Below are positions 1 to 8,248 of a DNA stretch of 64,000 nt, piece by piece (position 1 is the first letter of the stretch; the number at the start of each line of letters is the position of its first letter). The position numbers and the translations under genes are program-made. The stretch spans positions 1 through 64,000 of the forward strand of contig JACRJX010000004.1 of the NCBI GenBank assembly GCA_016235595.1. The letters run 5' to 3'. The notes under the pieces were generated by a model. It ran no database searches. It was not told the origin of the DNA and saw only the letters and a list, made by a program, of their open reading frames with translations. Source of the stretch: Verrucomicrobiota bacterium. GTDB lineage: Bacteria > Verrucomicrobiota > Verrucomicrobiia > CAIQCK01.

Positions 1-2
1 CC

Positions 3-1052
3 GAGTATTGGTTGGGCAATTCGGATGGTGCGCCGGATTACTTTTCGGACAAGAAACGGTACTTCAACTACATGCTTCCGCCGGTGCGGGAATACTATTT
101 CTCGATCCTTCAAGAACTGTGCACCAACTATGACGTCGACGGAGTCGAGCTCGATTTCGAACGTTCGCCGCGGTATTTTCACGATGCCGACGTTGCACAA
201 GGCACCCCTGTAATGACTGCGTTTGTGAAGCGGGTCAGGGAGATGATGGACCGTATCGGACAGCAGCGAGGCAAGTCGCTGAAGCTGTGCGTGCGGGTGC
301 CTCGGACGGTCGCCGATTGCCAGAAGATCGGGCTCGACGTGCCTGGTTGGGACGCGGCGGGATTGGTCGACATGATCAACGTGTCTTCGTTCTTCATTCA
401 CACCATGGAGTTGGGCATTGAAGATTTCAAGGCCAACACGAAGCGGGCGAAAATCTACGGCGAAATGAACTTCATAACGGGCTATCGTAGCGATGCCGCC
501 TGCCGTTTCACAACGATTCCAGCCTACCGCGCTTCGGCGCTGAATCTCTGGACCCGAGGCGTGGATGGGTTGTGTCTGTTCAACTATGACTACGTCCCGG
601 ACAAGCTGCGACTTCCCATGACCGAGGGACTGAAACGGATCACGGATGTCGAGTATCTCAAGACCCTGCCCAAAGATTACGTTATCACTCCCAGTTTTGG
701 CACCTTTCCAGCAAAGAACGAAAAGACGGTTCATCTGATTATTCCCGATGATACGAAAAAGGTCGCGTTTCAACGAGCCGTGCTGCGAATCGAGACGAAG
801 GAGAGTTGCGCGAATGTGCGGATCGCTGTTCGTCTAAATGGGACACCCCTCAAACCCTGTGAACACGAGGACACGGAGCTGTTCCCGCCGTTGGCGCAGA
901 ACATCTGCTATCCGACTCACGAGAAGCTCAAGTTCTACACGGTTCCGCTTGACGCGCTGATCCCGGGCCGTAACAAAGTAGATATCCGAAATCTCGACGC
1001 GAAGAAGGCGTCGTGTGCGTTCCATTCCTTGGAGATCGCGCTTTACCGATAA
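3..1052 (+). CDS. Glycosidase-like TIM-barrel protein, 5'-truncated
   Basis: The reading frame is open from the left edge of the window, so the true start lies upstream and only about 350 C-terminal residues are present. The segment YDVDGVELDFERSP near residue 45 has the (D/V)G(V/I)xLDxE shape of the catalytic strand in GHL10/DUF187-like glycosidase barrels, and later VDGLCLFNYDY looks like a further barrel strand. The last 120 residues are beta-rich and probably form an accessory sandwich domain. The likely role is hydrolysis or binding of an extracellular glycan. No substrate can be inferred, and the specific family is uncertain. Confidence 0.6.
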   Translation, partial: EYWLGNSDGAPDYFSDKKRYFNYMLPPVREYYFSILQELCTNYDVDGVELDFERSPRYFHDADVAQGTPVMTAFVKRVREMMDRIGQQRGKSLKLCVRVPRTVADCQKIGLDVPGWDAAGLVDMINVSSFFIHTMELGIEDFKANTKRAKIYGEMNFITGYRSDAACRFTTIPAYRASALNLWTRGVDGLCLFNYDYVPDKLRLPMTEGLKRITDVEYLKTLPKDYVITPSFGTFPAKNEKTVHLIIPDDTKKVAFQRAVLRIETKESCANVRIAVRLNGTPLKPCEHEDTELFPPLAQNICYPTHEKLKFYTVPLDALIPGRNKVDIRNLDAKKASCAFHSLEIALYR

Positions 1053-1254
1053 GTGGGGGAAGCAACCTTTCAGCGTTTGGTTCATGTTCACCCTTGGGTT
1101 GTCGGTGTCTTTTTCCCATGAGGCAACGTATGTCTTTTCACCCCGATTCCTCCTCCGCTTCGGTGTCTTTTAATTTGAGGTAACTCGTTGGCCAGACGCT
1201 GATGGGAAATGGCTGGGCGGCGAGTGGTGGCCTTGATATTGTGGCGGAGCCGAC

Positions 1255-2409
1255 ATGAACGTATTCACGACTCTGGTTCCCAGATCGTTGTTCGTTTCTC
1301 TGTTGTTCGCTGCGGTGAGCTTCGGAGCACAAGCGGCGCAACCCAAGGGCTCGTCGCTCGTGCGGGGTCTGGTTCACATGAACATCCCGTGCCGCAGCGG
1401 GAAAGAATTTCACTGCAACATTTTCGTTCCAAAGGGGTGCCGGGCGGACGTGCCGACGCCGGTGTTGTACGTGTTTGCTCCCGGTGGTGACGCACCGGTG
1501 GATTTATATCGGGCGGCGGCGGATAGGCTAGGCTGGCTGGTCTGCGGCAGCGTCGAGAGCCGCAACGGGCAGGAGATGGATTACTACGAAAAGGTTCTTG
1601 CTGCCATGCAGGGCGAGATGAATGCCCAGTTCACGCTGCATCCGCATCGGGTTTATTACTCGGGGATGTCCGGCGGCTCTCGCGTGGCGTTGGAGTTGTT
1701 CTGCAATCACCGCGACTCGGCGGCTGGCGTGATCGCGATGGCAGCGGGGCCGGCCAGAGCGGGTCTGACCAAGGTGCCGGGCGGTGCTTGTGTGGGCATC
1801 GCCGGACGCCACGATTTCAATTATGCCGAGTTGGCTATGCTGGCTGAGAAGAGCGCGGCGGCGGACATCGCGTATCTCTTCATGGATTTCGAGGGCCAGC
1901 ACGGTTGGGCGCCCAAGGGGTTGGTGGCTCAGGCCATGGAATGGCTGGAGGTCCAATACTTCATCCGATCGCCGCATCTGACTGTGGCAGAGGAAACCAA
2001 ACGAGCTGGGATTATTGCCGACCAGATCAGGAGAATTTCGCTCATGGGTGCGACGATGGCCGCCTACGAAGCGTGCGAGTGTCTTCAATGCGATCTGAGC
2101 GAGGACCCTGCTCCCCTTAACAACGTGGAACGGATGATGGCCTATATGAAACCAATGCTGGCGCGGGAGTTGGGAGCAAGGGAGGCGTTACGCCAGGCAT
2201 TCGCTGCTGTGCGCGGCCATCGCACTTCCTACCAGATGGAGCAAGCTCTTCAGACCCAAATCAGAGAACTCGCGCAGAAACATCCCAACACCGTCTATGG
2301 CGCGCGGGCCGGTATCCTGGTGGAAACCATCGGAAAGAATCTGAAGATGTTCCCTCCGGAAATGAAACAACAGGAACAGCGTAGCGGAAAGTCGAGAACC
2401 AAGGGCTGA
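1255..2409 (+). CDS. Secreted alpha/beta hydrolase (PHB-depolymerase/esterase-like)
   Basis: The 384-residue protein starts with a signal peptide ending near AQAAQ (residues 1-28). The nucleophile elbow GMSGGSR puts the candidate serine at residue 139, and a late His in EGQHGW (residue 216) is a plausible catalytic His. This order resembles polyhydroxybutyrate depolymerase or feruloyl-esterase-like secreted hydrolases. The C-terminal 150 residues are helical and unassigned. A GGAG ribosome site lies 6 nt before the ATG. It stands alone on + after the truncated glycosidase-like gene, which suits a role in polymer degradation. The substrate is unknown. Confidence 0.65.
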   Translation: MNVFTTLVPRSLFVSLLFAAVSFGAQAAQPKGSSLVRGLVHMNIPCRSGKEFHCNIFVPKGCRADVPTPVLYVFAPGGDAPVDLYRAAADRLGWLVCGSVESRNGQEMDYYEKVLAAMQGEMNAQFTLHPHRVYYSGMSGGSRVALELFCNHRDSAAGVIAMAAGPARAGLTKVPGGACVGIAGRHDFNYAELAMLAEKSAAADIAYLFMDFEGQHGWAPKGLVAQAMEWLEVQYFIRSPHLTVAEETKRAGIIADQIRRISLMGATMAAYEACECLQCDLSEDPAPLNNVERMMAYMKPMLARELGAREALRQAFAAVRGHRTSYQMEQALQTQIRELAQKHPNTVYGARAGILVETIGKNLKMFPPEMKQQEQRSGKSRTKG

Positions 2410-2728
2410 GGGCGGGAGCCGGAAGACGAAGCCGTTTGATTGAGGGTTGAGTACGGGGTGTTGAAAGCAACACGCGAAAGCCACGGGGAGGAGGGTTTTT
2501 TTGCTCTTGCATGGTTCGCCCGGGGGATGACAATGACGCCATCATTGCTGATGCACACGACCATGGCCATACGGCAGCCAACGCGACGCGCTGGGCAGAG
2601 GTTGTGTCTCGGTGAAACCCCATGGCTTGCAGACCGAGTTTGCTATGGGTGCCGGTGGCAGACTCGTTCCATTTCCATGCCGCTTCGCGGGACGGCAGCC
2701 ACTTGGACATCCATCCTTCGCAAACACA
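2410..2728 (+). other. Intergenic region, possibly a structured leader
   Basis: There is no convincing gene in these 319 bases. A hairpin GTGTTG-AAAG-CAACAC lies at 2458-2473, with a run of seven T at about 2495. Closer to the next gene, CTCGGT (2608-2613) can pair with ACCGAG (2633-2638), while CCCAT in that loop (2619-2623) can pair with ATGGG (2645-2649). That would be an H-type pseudoknot. A further hairpin CCGC-TTC-GCGG follows. It could be a leader RNA of the PocR/PAS gene, but no known riboswitch class was recognised. Confidence 0.25.
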
Positions 2729-3868
2729 ATGGTGAGTAACCTTGCGTCGATAACATTACGGGACCTGGTCGATATATCCGCCTTTCAGAAGCTGGCGGAC
2801 AGTTTTTCCCGGCTAACAGGAATCGCCACTGCGATTTTAGACCTGCAAGGGGAAATACTTGTTGCTTCCGGATGGCAGAAGATTTGCACCGAATTCCATC
2901 GGAAGAACAAAGTTGCTGCCTCGAGATGTTTGGAGAGTGATACTATTTTGGCGGGCAAATTGCCCCAGGGGGAGCGGTATAATTTGTATAAATGCAAAAA
3001 CGGTTTGGTGGATGTTGCTGTCCCGATCAATATCGGAAACGTGCATGTGGGGAATCTCTTTCTCGGACAGTTCTTGCTGGAATCCCCTGACATGGACCTC
3101 TTTGCTTCACAGGCTGAAGCGTTCGGGTTTAACAAGGATCTGTATTTGGAAGCACTCTCGAAAGTCCCCGTGTTGTCCATTGAACGGATTGATCACGCCG
3201 TTGAGTTCTTAACAAATCTCACGGTCATTATTGGGAACACGGGATTGGATAGAAAGAGGTTGTTTGAATCCAACAATCAACTCGAACAGCAAGTCCAGCA
3301 ACGCACCGCTGAACTCACCTACAGCAACGAAAGACTGCGGGTTCTTTCCGAGGCATCACTGGAAGGCATCATCCTCACGGAAAATGGAGTGATCATTGAA
3401 GCGAATGAAAAGGTGGCGACCCTGCTGGGATTTCAGAGGCCCATCGAGATTGTGGGGATACCGGTTACAAATTTCATAGCGCCTGAGGAGCGTGCGAACG
3501 TGGAAGGCAAAATACGCTCAGGCTACGATCAACCGTATCAGTCCCTTGGACTCACCAAAGACGGGGTGGCATTTCCAATAGAAATCCATGGCGAAACGTT
3601 TTCCTGTCAAGGCCGGCAGGTTAGGGGGACTGTAATTCGCGACCTCACGGAGCAGAAAGAGGCTGAAAAAGAAATTCACACTTTACGTGGCATCTTGCCT
3701 CTCTGCTCCTTTTGCAAAAAGATACGCGATGACGAGGGGTATTGGGAACAGGTTGATGTTTATATTCATAAACACACTGAAGCTGACATCAGCCACAGCG
3801 TATGCCCGGAGTGCATGAAGGCGCATTATCCAAAAGAATACAAAAAGTTTGATTTGGATAAGGAGTGA
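2729..3868 (+). CDS. PocR-ligand-binding and PAS domain sensor protein
   Basis: The N-terminal half (about residues 10-175) has the PocR sensory-domain pattern: LRDLVD..., the LVDVAVPI core and GNLFLGQF. A short coiled coil (LEQQVQQRTAEL) leads into a PAS domain (about 205-320). The C-terminus has two Cys pairs, CSFC (326/329) and CPEC (359/362), in the KKIRDDEGYW context that caps many PAS and response-regulator proteins. There is no kinase, GGDEF or DNA-binding output, so the signal must pass through a partner. ATG at 2729 was chosen because the PocR homology begins immediately after it; the frame is open further upstream. Codon use looks more AT-rich than in the neighbours, which may indicate transfer. 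Confidence 0.8.
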   Translation: MVSNLASITLRDLVDISAFQKLADSFSRLTGIATAILDLQGEILVASGWQKICTEFHRKNKVAASRCLESDTILAGKLPQGERYNLYKCKNGLVDVAVPINIGNVHVGNLFLGQFLLESPDMDLFASQAEAFGFNKDLYLEALSKVPVLSIERIDHAVEFLTNLTVIIGNTGLDRKRLFESNNQLEQQVQQRTAELTYSNERLRVLSEASLEGIILTENGVIIEANEKVATLLGFQRPIEIVGIPVTNFIAPEERANVEGKIRSGYDQPYQSLGLTKDGVAFPIEIHGETFSCQGRQVRGTVIRDLTEQKEAEKEIHTLRGILPLCSFCKKIRDDEGYWEQVDVYIHKHTEADISHSVCPECMKAHYPKEYKKFDLDKE

Positions 3869-4128
3869 TTCTTCGCCCGGACCCACTTGATTGCCTGATG
3901 TCGCAGGAGCGCCAGTTGGAGAAATGAAGCGCGCCCAAAGCCAAATGCCGGTGATGACGCGGATGATGGAGGGGATCGCAGTGATGTGCACGATGATCGC
4001 ACGGCTTCCGAAGAGATGAGGAGCTTCTATCTCGATGTCGTTGCGACCCGCGAGCCATTGGACGTGCCAATGTCGTATCTGGGGCGTTGAAGGCGAAGAT
4101 CGTTGGCAACGGTTAGCCGCGCCACGCC
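3869..4128. other. Intergenic region between convergent genes
   Basis: These 260 bases lie between the PocR/PAS gene (+) and the TAXI gene (-). Only short open frames without ribosome sites are present. One minus-strand frame encodes a hydrophobic stretch that could be a gene remnant, but nothing was recognisable. No clear terminator hairpin was found. Confidence 0.3.
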
Positions 4129-5514
4129 TCAGGCACGTCGTTCGGTCGAATTGATGTTCTCCTGCAACTGTATTCGAACAAAATTGATATGGCCGCGGAG
4201 ACCGTAGAATTGGTCGGCGAATGAGGCGGGCACTTTCATGTTGTGGACGGTGCGTTCGATCTCATCGAGACGTTTGATCATGTCCGCGCGTTTGCTGGCC
4301 GGGGTTTGTGAGGACAGTTCGCGCTCCAGCGCGAGCAAGGCGCGATACCAACGGCAGATTTGGGTGCGGATGCGCCAACGGTAGATTTTGGGGATGGTTC
4401 GCAGGCCCGGCACCAGGACGACGATCATCGGCACGAAGACCATGACGACGCGGTTGACGAGGCCAGCCAGCCAGTAGGGCAGGTAGCGGTAGAGGAAGCT
4501 CTTGCCGGACTTGTAGAACCGGGTTGCGTCTTCGCTGATGGGGAAATCGTGTTCCAACGGCGCGGGGAACTCTCCGCGGCGTTGCAGAATGGTGGCGCGG
4601 CCGTGGACTTCGCGCGCGGCCTCCAGGAGCAGGTCTGAGATGGCCGGATGGAGCGTGTTGCGGGCGATCAACTCGACGGTGGGACCGACCAGGTTGGCGT
4701 CGTATGGCGGGAAGTTGTTGGCGAGGTCAATGGAGCCCATCGGGAATGGGAGGTTGTTCAGGTAGGTGAAGCGCCGGATGTAGGCCACGGCTTGTTTGAA
4801 GTTGTAGATATGAATGCCGGGCGTGTGGAACAGCGTGCGCATGATGCCTACCGAGGCGGACTCTCCCATCAGGAAAACGGCATCGGCCTTGCCGTCGAGC
4901 AGCGCCTTGGCGGCTTCCGCCGGGGCTAGGTCGAGGATTGTGGCGGTGGTGGCGCTGACGCCGTTGGTTTGAAGCAGCGTCATAGCGAGCGCGCGGGTGC
5001 CGCTGCCGGGTTGGCCGACGGCGAGGCGCTTGCCTTTGAACCCGGAGAGCAGCTCCACTGGCTTGTCGCTGCGATAGAAAACCAGCAGCGGCTGATAGGA
5101 GATGCTGCCCAGCGAGATAAGGTTGCTGATAGTGATCCCGTTGGTCATTCCGCCCTGGACGAAGCCGATGTCCACTTGGAACGCGGGGTCGTTGAGCCGG
5201 AGGAGATTCTCTTGCGAACCTTGTGAGGGGAGAATTTTCAGTGTCACGCCGTTGCGCGCAAGGATGCGGGCGTATTTGACGGCATTCGTCTGGAAGATGC
5301 TGCCTTCCGGGCCGGTGGTGACGATGACGGTCTTGGGCGGTGCGGAGTGAAGAAACCAAGAGATTCCGCAGACCATGACCACGACGATCAAGAGGGCCGC
5401 GCTGAGCATCGCCCCGCGACTGACTCCAAAGGTCTCAGTGAAGACGGTCAGGACACCTTGCCTGATGGGAACAGGCTGGCTTGGCATGGTACGGGGATTC
5501 GGGTCGTTGCTCAT
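4129..5514 (-). CDS. TAXI-family TRAP solute-binding protein, membrane anchored
   Basis: The 461-residue protein has one N-terminal membrane segment (about 35-57) followed by a periplasmic solute-binding fold: TTGPEGSIF, the SQGSQENL loop and GKRLAVGQPGSGTRALA. These are the ligand-loop patterns of TAXI/NMT1-like TRAP receptors. Unlike classical secreted receptors it has a second membrane segment near residues 345-365 and a 90-residue helical cytoplasmic-type tail. No TRAP permease (DctM/DctQ) gene is adjacent, so it may act as an orphan receptor or serve a permease elsewhere. The start is the only ATG before the leading membrane helix. Confidence 0.8.
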   Translation of the reverse strand: MSNDPNPRTMPSQPVPIRQGVLTVFTETFGVSRGAMLSAALLIVVVMVCGISWFLHSAPPKTVIVTTGPEGSIFQTNAVKYARILARNGVTLKILPSQGSQENLLRLNDPAFQVDIGFVQGGMTNGITISNLISLGSISYQPLLVFYRSDKPVELLSGFKGKRLAVGQPGSGTRALAMTLLQTNGVSATTATILDLAPAEAAKALLDGKADAVFLMGESASVGIMRTLFHTPGIHIYNFKQAVAYIRRFTYLNNLPFPMGSIDLANNFPPYDANLVGPTVELIARNTLHPAISDLLLEAAREVHGRATILQRRGEFPAPLEHDFPISEDATRFYKSGKSFLYRYLPYWLAGLVNRVVMVFVPMIVVLVPGLRTIPKIYRWRIRTQICRWYRALLALERELSSQTPASKRADMIKRLDEIERTVHNMKVPASFADQFYGLRGHINFVRIQLQENINSTERRA

Positions 5515-5642
5515 GGATAGTCAACGTAAGTTCTTGTTTCAGACGGGACAAGCCCCAATTTTCGCTGCACCCATCCGCCAGACATGGGTGGGCACGCGCC
5601 TGGCAGAAGGCGGTGGGACTCGCGCGCTCCTTCCCGTTCGTG

Positions 5643-6146
5643 TCAGGGTTGCGTTGCCGGCTTGGGCGCGCCAGCGCCAAGCGCTTGTGGTAATTGCACG
5701 CCCAGGGGCCGGCCCATGATCGGCTCTGCGGTTTTGTAGAGCGTCACGAGTGAGTCCTGGGTGTGCGCCCACAATTCCAGTATCACCGGCGGCGCTCCGA
5801 GGGAGGGGAAATATTGTTCCTCCTCGACCCACGCGTTGAGCAGGCGCTCGCTGCAATACCGCAGCCAGTCCGGCCGCGGCCAGCGCTCGGAAGTGGTTGC
5901 GCCAGCAAACTTGCGCGCCGCGTCACGGAGATGGAGCGCGGCGGTCAGGGCCCGGCTTTGGTCTGCGGTGCGCATCTGGACCCAGCGGAGCTTGTCGTAA
6001 AAGGTGGTGCAGTTCTGTTCCACCTCCTGCGCCACGCCGCGCAGCGAAAGGACCGATTGCGGCGTCAGTTTGGAGGGCGTTTGGGCTGTGGCGTCGGCGG
6101 CAAGGGTGGCGATGAAAGCGATGACAATGCAGCAGGTGGTCTTCAT
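5643..6146 (-). CDS. Secreted protein of unknown function
   Basis: The 167-residue protein has a signal peptide (MKTTCCIVIAFIATLAADATAQ). The mature part is mostly helical, with scattered Trp and two Cys (in QNCTTF and LRYCSE) that could form a disulfide. It ends in a Pro/Ala-rich tail. No family was recognised. It is on the same strand as the TAXI gene, 128 bp downstream, so co-transcription is possible but not shown. Confidence 0.6.
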   Translation of the reverse strand: MKTTCCIVIAFIATLAADATAQTPSKLTPQSVLSLRGVAQEVEQNCTTFYDKLRWVQMRTADQSRALTAALHLRDAARKFAGATTSERWPRPDWLRYCSERLLNAWVEEEQYFPSLGAPPVILELWAHTQDSLVTLYKTAEPIMGRPLGVQLPQALGAGAPKPATQP

Positions 6147-6258
6147 GGTTGTCTCCCGTGTCTACGCATGCACCCTACGCCGATGTTGTGAAGCGTCAAA
6201 CAGAAAATGGGAGATGGAAAGCAGCCGCCCTGATGGCGGGGATTGGGCGCGTTGGCTA

Positions 6259-6287
6259 TTGACATCAGAGCCATTCTGTCATGATAT
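6259..6287 (+). promoter_or_regulatory. Consensus sigma-70-type promoter for the TM2/DUF2752 pair
   Basis: TTGACA at 6259-6264 and TGATAT at 6282-6287 are separated by exactly 17 nt. The -10 box ends about 31 nt before the ATG at 6319. This is the cleanest housekeeping promoter I see in the window. Confidence 0.6.
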
Positions 6288-6318
6288 CCGGCGAAGCCAA
6301 CCCTCAACCCGTACCACT

Positions 6319-6741
6319 ATGAAATCACAAAGCGCGACATTCCTTCTGTCTTGGTTGCTTGGAAACCTCGGCGTGGACCGTTTCTATCTCGGCCAAGTCG
6401 GTTTGGGCATCCTTAAACTCATCACGCTCGGCGGCTGCGGCATCTGGGCGTTGATTGATATGATCCTGACCGGTATCGGCAGCCAAACCGACGCGACCGG
6501 CGCAGCCTTGCAGCGTGAAGCGACAGTCGGGACGCCGGTGAAGTCCCAGACGGTGACGTTTGTTCTGTCGTTGCTGCTGGGCGTCCTCGGTGTGGACCGC
6601 TTCTATATGGGTTACACCGGCCTTGGCATCCTGAAGTTGGTCACGATCGGCGGTTGCGGGATATGGGCGTTGATTGACTTCGCCATGATCGGCATGGGGA
6701 TCATGAAGGACGCCCAAGGGAACTCCCTCAAGTTCGGCTGA
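6319..6741 (+). CDS. Duplicated TM2-domain membrane protein
   Basis: The 140-residue protein consists of two TM2 domains in tandem. Each contains GVDRFY(L/M)G, then GxGILKL(I/V)T(L/I)GGCGIWALID, forming a pair of membrane helices with a short charged turn. The repeats are about 73 residues apart and highly similar, so an internal duplication made the gene. TM2 proteins are small inner-membrane proteins without an established biochemical role. ATG at 6319 was chosen over upstream in-frame starts because it directly precedes the first TM2 unit and fits the promoter at 6259-6287. The DUF2752 gene starts 6 nt after the stop, so the two form an operon. Confidence 0.85.
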   Translation: MKSQSATFLLSWLLGNLGVDRFYLGQVGLGILKLITLGGCGIWALIDMILTGIGSQTDATGAALQREATVGTPVKSQTVTFVLSLLLGVLGVDRFYMGYTGLGILKLVTIGGCGIWALIDFAMIGMGIMKDAQGNSLKFG

Positions 6742-6747
6742 GGCGCA

Positions 6748-7125
6748 ATGCGGTCGCGCGCACTGTGGGTATTGGCCGCCGTCTTGCTGGTGGCGGCACT
6801 GTTGAGGTTCGGCTTGTCAGACTGGCTGCCGGCCATGTGTCCGTTGCGGCGGCTGACGGGGATTCCCTGCGCGACATGCGGCATGACACGGGCAGCAGCG
6901 GCGCTGTCCCGCGGAGAGTTGGCGCAAGCATCGGCGTTCAACATCGCGGCGATTCCGCTGGCACTGTTGCTGGCGGCCCTGATGGGATTGTTCGCGTGGG
7001 AGGCGGTTACGGATCGCGCCATCGTTGGCCCCGTGTGGCGGCGTTGTTCGAAACCCGTGACATGGTTCCTTGTCGTGCTGCTGTTGGCCGCGTGGGTTGT
7101 GAATCTCCACCGGCACTTTGGCTGA
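6748..7125 (+). CDS. DUF2752 membrane protein
   Basis: The 125-residue protein has the DUF2752 signature CPLRRLTGIPCATCGMTR (about residues 31-48) after one membrane helix, followed by two more hydrophobic helices. The three conserved Cys suggest metal binding or disulfide formation at the membrane face, but the family function is unknown. It follows the TM2 gene after 6 nt. TM2 and DUF2752 proteins often neighbour each other, which supports both calls. Confidence 0.85.
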   Translation: MRSRALWVLAAVLLVAALLRFGLSDWLPAMCPLRRLTGIPCATCGMTRAAAALSRGELAQASAFNIAAIPLALLLAALMGLFAWEAVTDRAIVGPVWRRCSKPVTWFLVVLLLAAWVVNLHRHFG

Positions 7126-7155
7126 CCCATGGAGAGGTGAAATTGGCCGGCTGCG

Positions 7156-8214
7156 TCATCCTATCGGGTCGATGAAACCCCAGCCGCCCGCAGTGTGATA
7201 GCGATGGGTGATGTCGCTGGGGCGCATCCAAACCACGCGGTCGCCGAAGTGTTGTCGAACGCGATCAATCACAGTCTGGAAGGCGCGCCAGCCGAGGCCT
7301 TTCACGGGGTTCAGACCCTGCCAGTGTGAATACCAGATGCAATACGGCGCATCGGCGGCGAAGTGCCGCGCGATGATGCCGGACTTGCCGTCGGCGCTGA
7401 GGTAATAGTCGGCATTGACCCAGTCGGTCTTGTTCGTCCAGATGCCGAAGTGGTCCTTCGCGTTGGGCATCAGGTCGAAGACGGCGCACGCGCCGTCGGC
7501 TGCCTTCCGGTGGATGTCAAACTTCGTTTCGCTGGAGCCGAAAAAGCACGGCACGGTGCGGCTGCGGAATTTTCCCTGTTTGGCGAGGCTCAGCATGGCT
7601 TTCCAGAACGCCGGGTTCGGCTCGGTGTGGTGGGCGGTGCGCAGCGCAGCGTAACGTTTCGAGCACGGCTCGCAGCCGCAGCCCGGCCAGGTCAGGCCGG
7701 TGAGACGGATGCCTGCGCGTTCGGCCTCGCCGATGATCTTCAAGAAATAGCGTTCGTATTGTTCCACGGTCACGTCCGGCTCATAGAGCCAAAGGCCTTC
7801 GTGAACGGCGTCCTTCGCCTCGCGGTTTGCGTCGAAATCGAAGAGACCGTGATGCGTCATCAGTTCCATGTGCGAGTCGATCCCGCAGTCCCAGGCGCGT
7901 TTGACCTGCTGGAGGAACGCCTGTTCCTCCTCGTTCGGGCTGCGCGACATCGAATGGTTACCGATGCCGAGGATCACGCTCGACTCGCCCGCAATGCGAT
8001 GCTCGGCGCAGAAATCCAGGAACGTCTGAAACGCCTTCGCTCCTGCGACGTAGGGCGAGGTGTCGTCGCAATAGAACGAGAGGATCATCTTGCGCGTTCG
8101 CGGTTTGTCAGGACTTGCCGCGCGGAGCCAGCGGACGGCGGCGGCAGCGGTGGTGGCCGTCGCTGCCATGCGCAGGAATTGCCGGCGGGTCGGTTGATGA
8201 ATCGTTGTCGTCAT
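7156..8214 (-). CDS. Tat-exported polysaccharide-deacetylase-like protein
   Basis: The 352-residue protein has a twin-arginine leader (TRRQFLRMAATAT) and then a fold resembling the NodB/glycoside hydrolase-deacetylase superfamily. FYCDDTSPYV supplies an acidic pair after the first strand, and SHMELMTHH gives possible metal-binding His residues. A Cys-rich loop (WPGCGCEPCSKR) is unusual for the family and could bind a metal. The start at 8214 has a strong ribosome site (GGAAGGACAGGTT before ATG). It lies downstream of the permease on the same strand (34 bp gap), so they may be co-transcribed. The substrate is not inferable. Confidence 0.55.
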   Translation of the reverse strand: MTTTIHQPTRRQFLRMAATATTAAAAVRWLRAASPDKPRTRKMILSFYCDDTSPYVAGAKAFQTFLDFCAEHRIAGESSVILGIGNHSMSRSPNEEEQAFLQQVKRAWDCGIDSHMELMTHHGLFDFDANREAKDAVHEGLWLYEPDVTVEQYERYFLKIIGEAERAGIRLTGLTWPGCGCEPCSKRYAALRTAHHTEPNPAFWKAMLSLAKQGKFRSRTVPCFFGSSETKFDIHRKAADGACAVFDLMPNAKDHFGIWTNKTDWVNADYYLSADGKSGIIARHFAADAPYCIWYSHWQGLNPVKGLGWRAFQTVIDRVRQHFGDRVVWMRPSDITHRYHTAGGWGFIDPIG

Positions 8215-8248
8215 AACCTGTCCTTCCAACCAGAGGTGGTGGCGCTCT

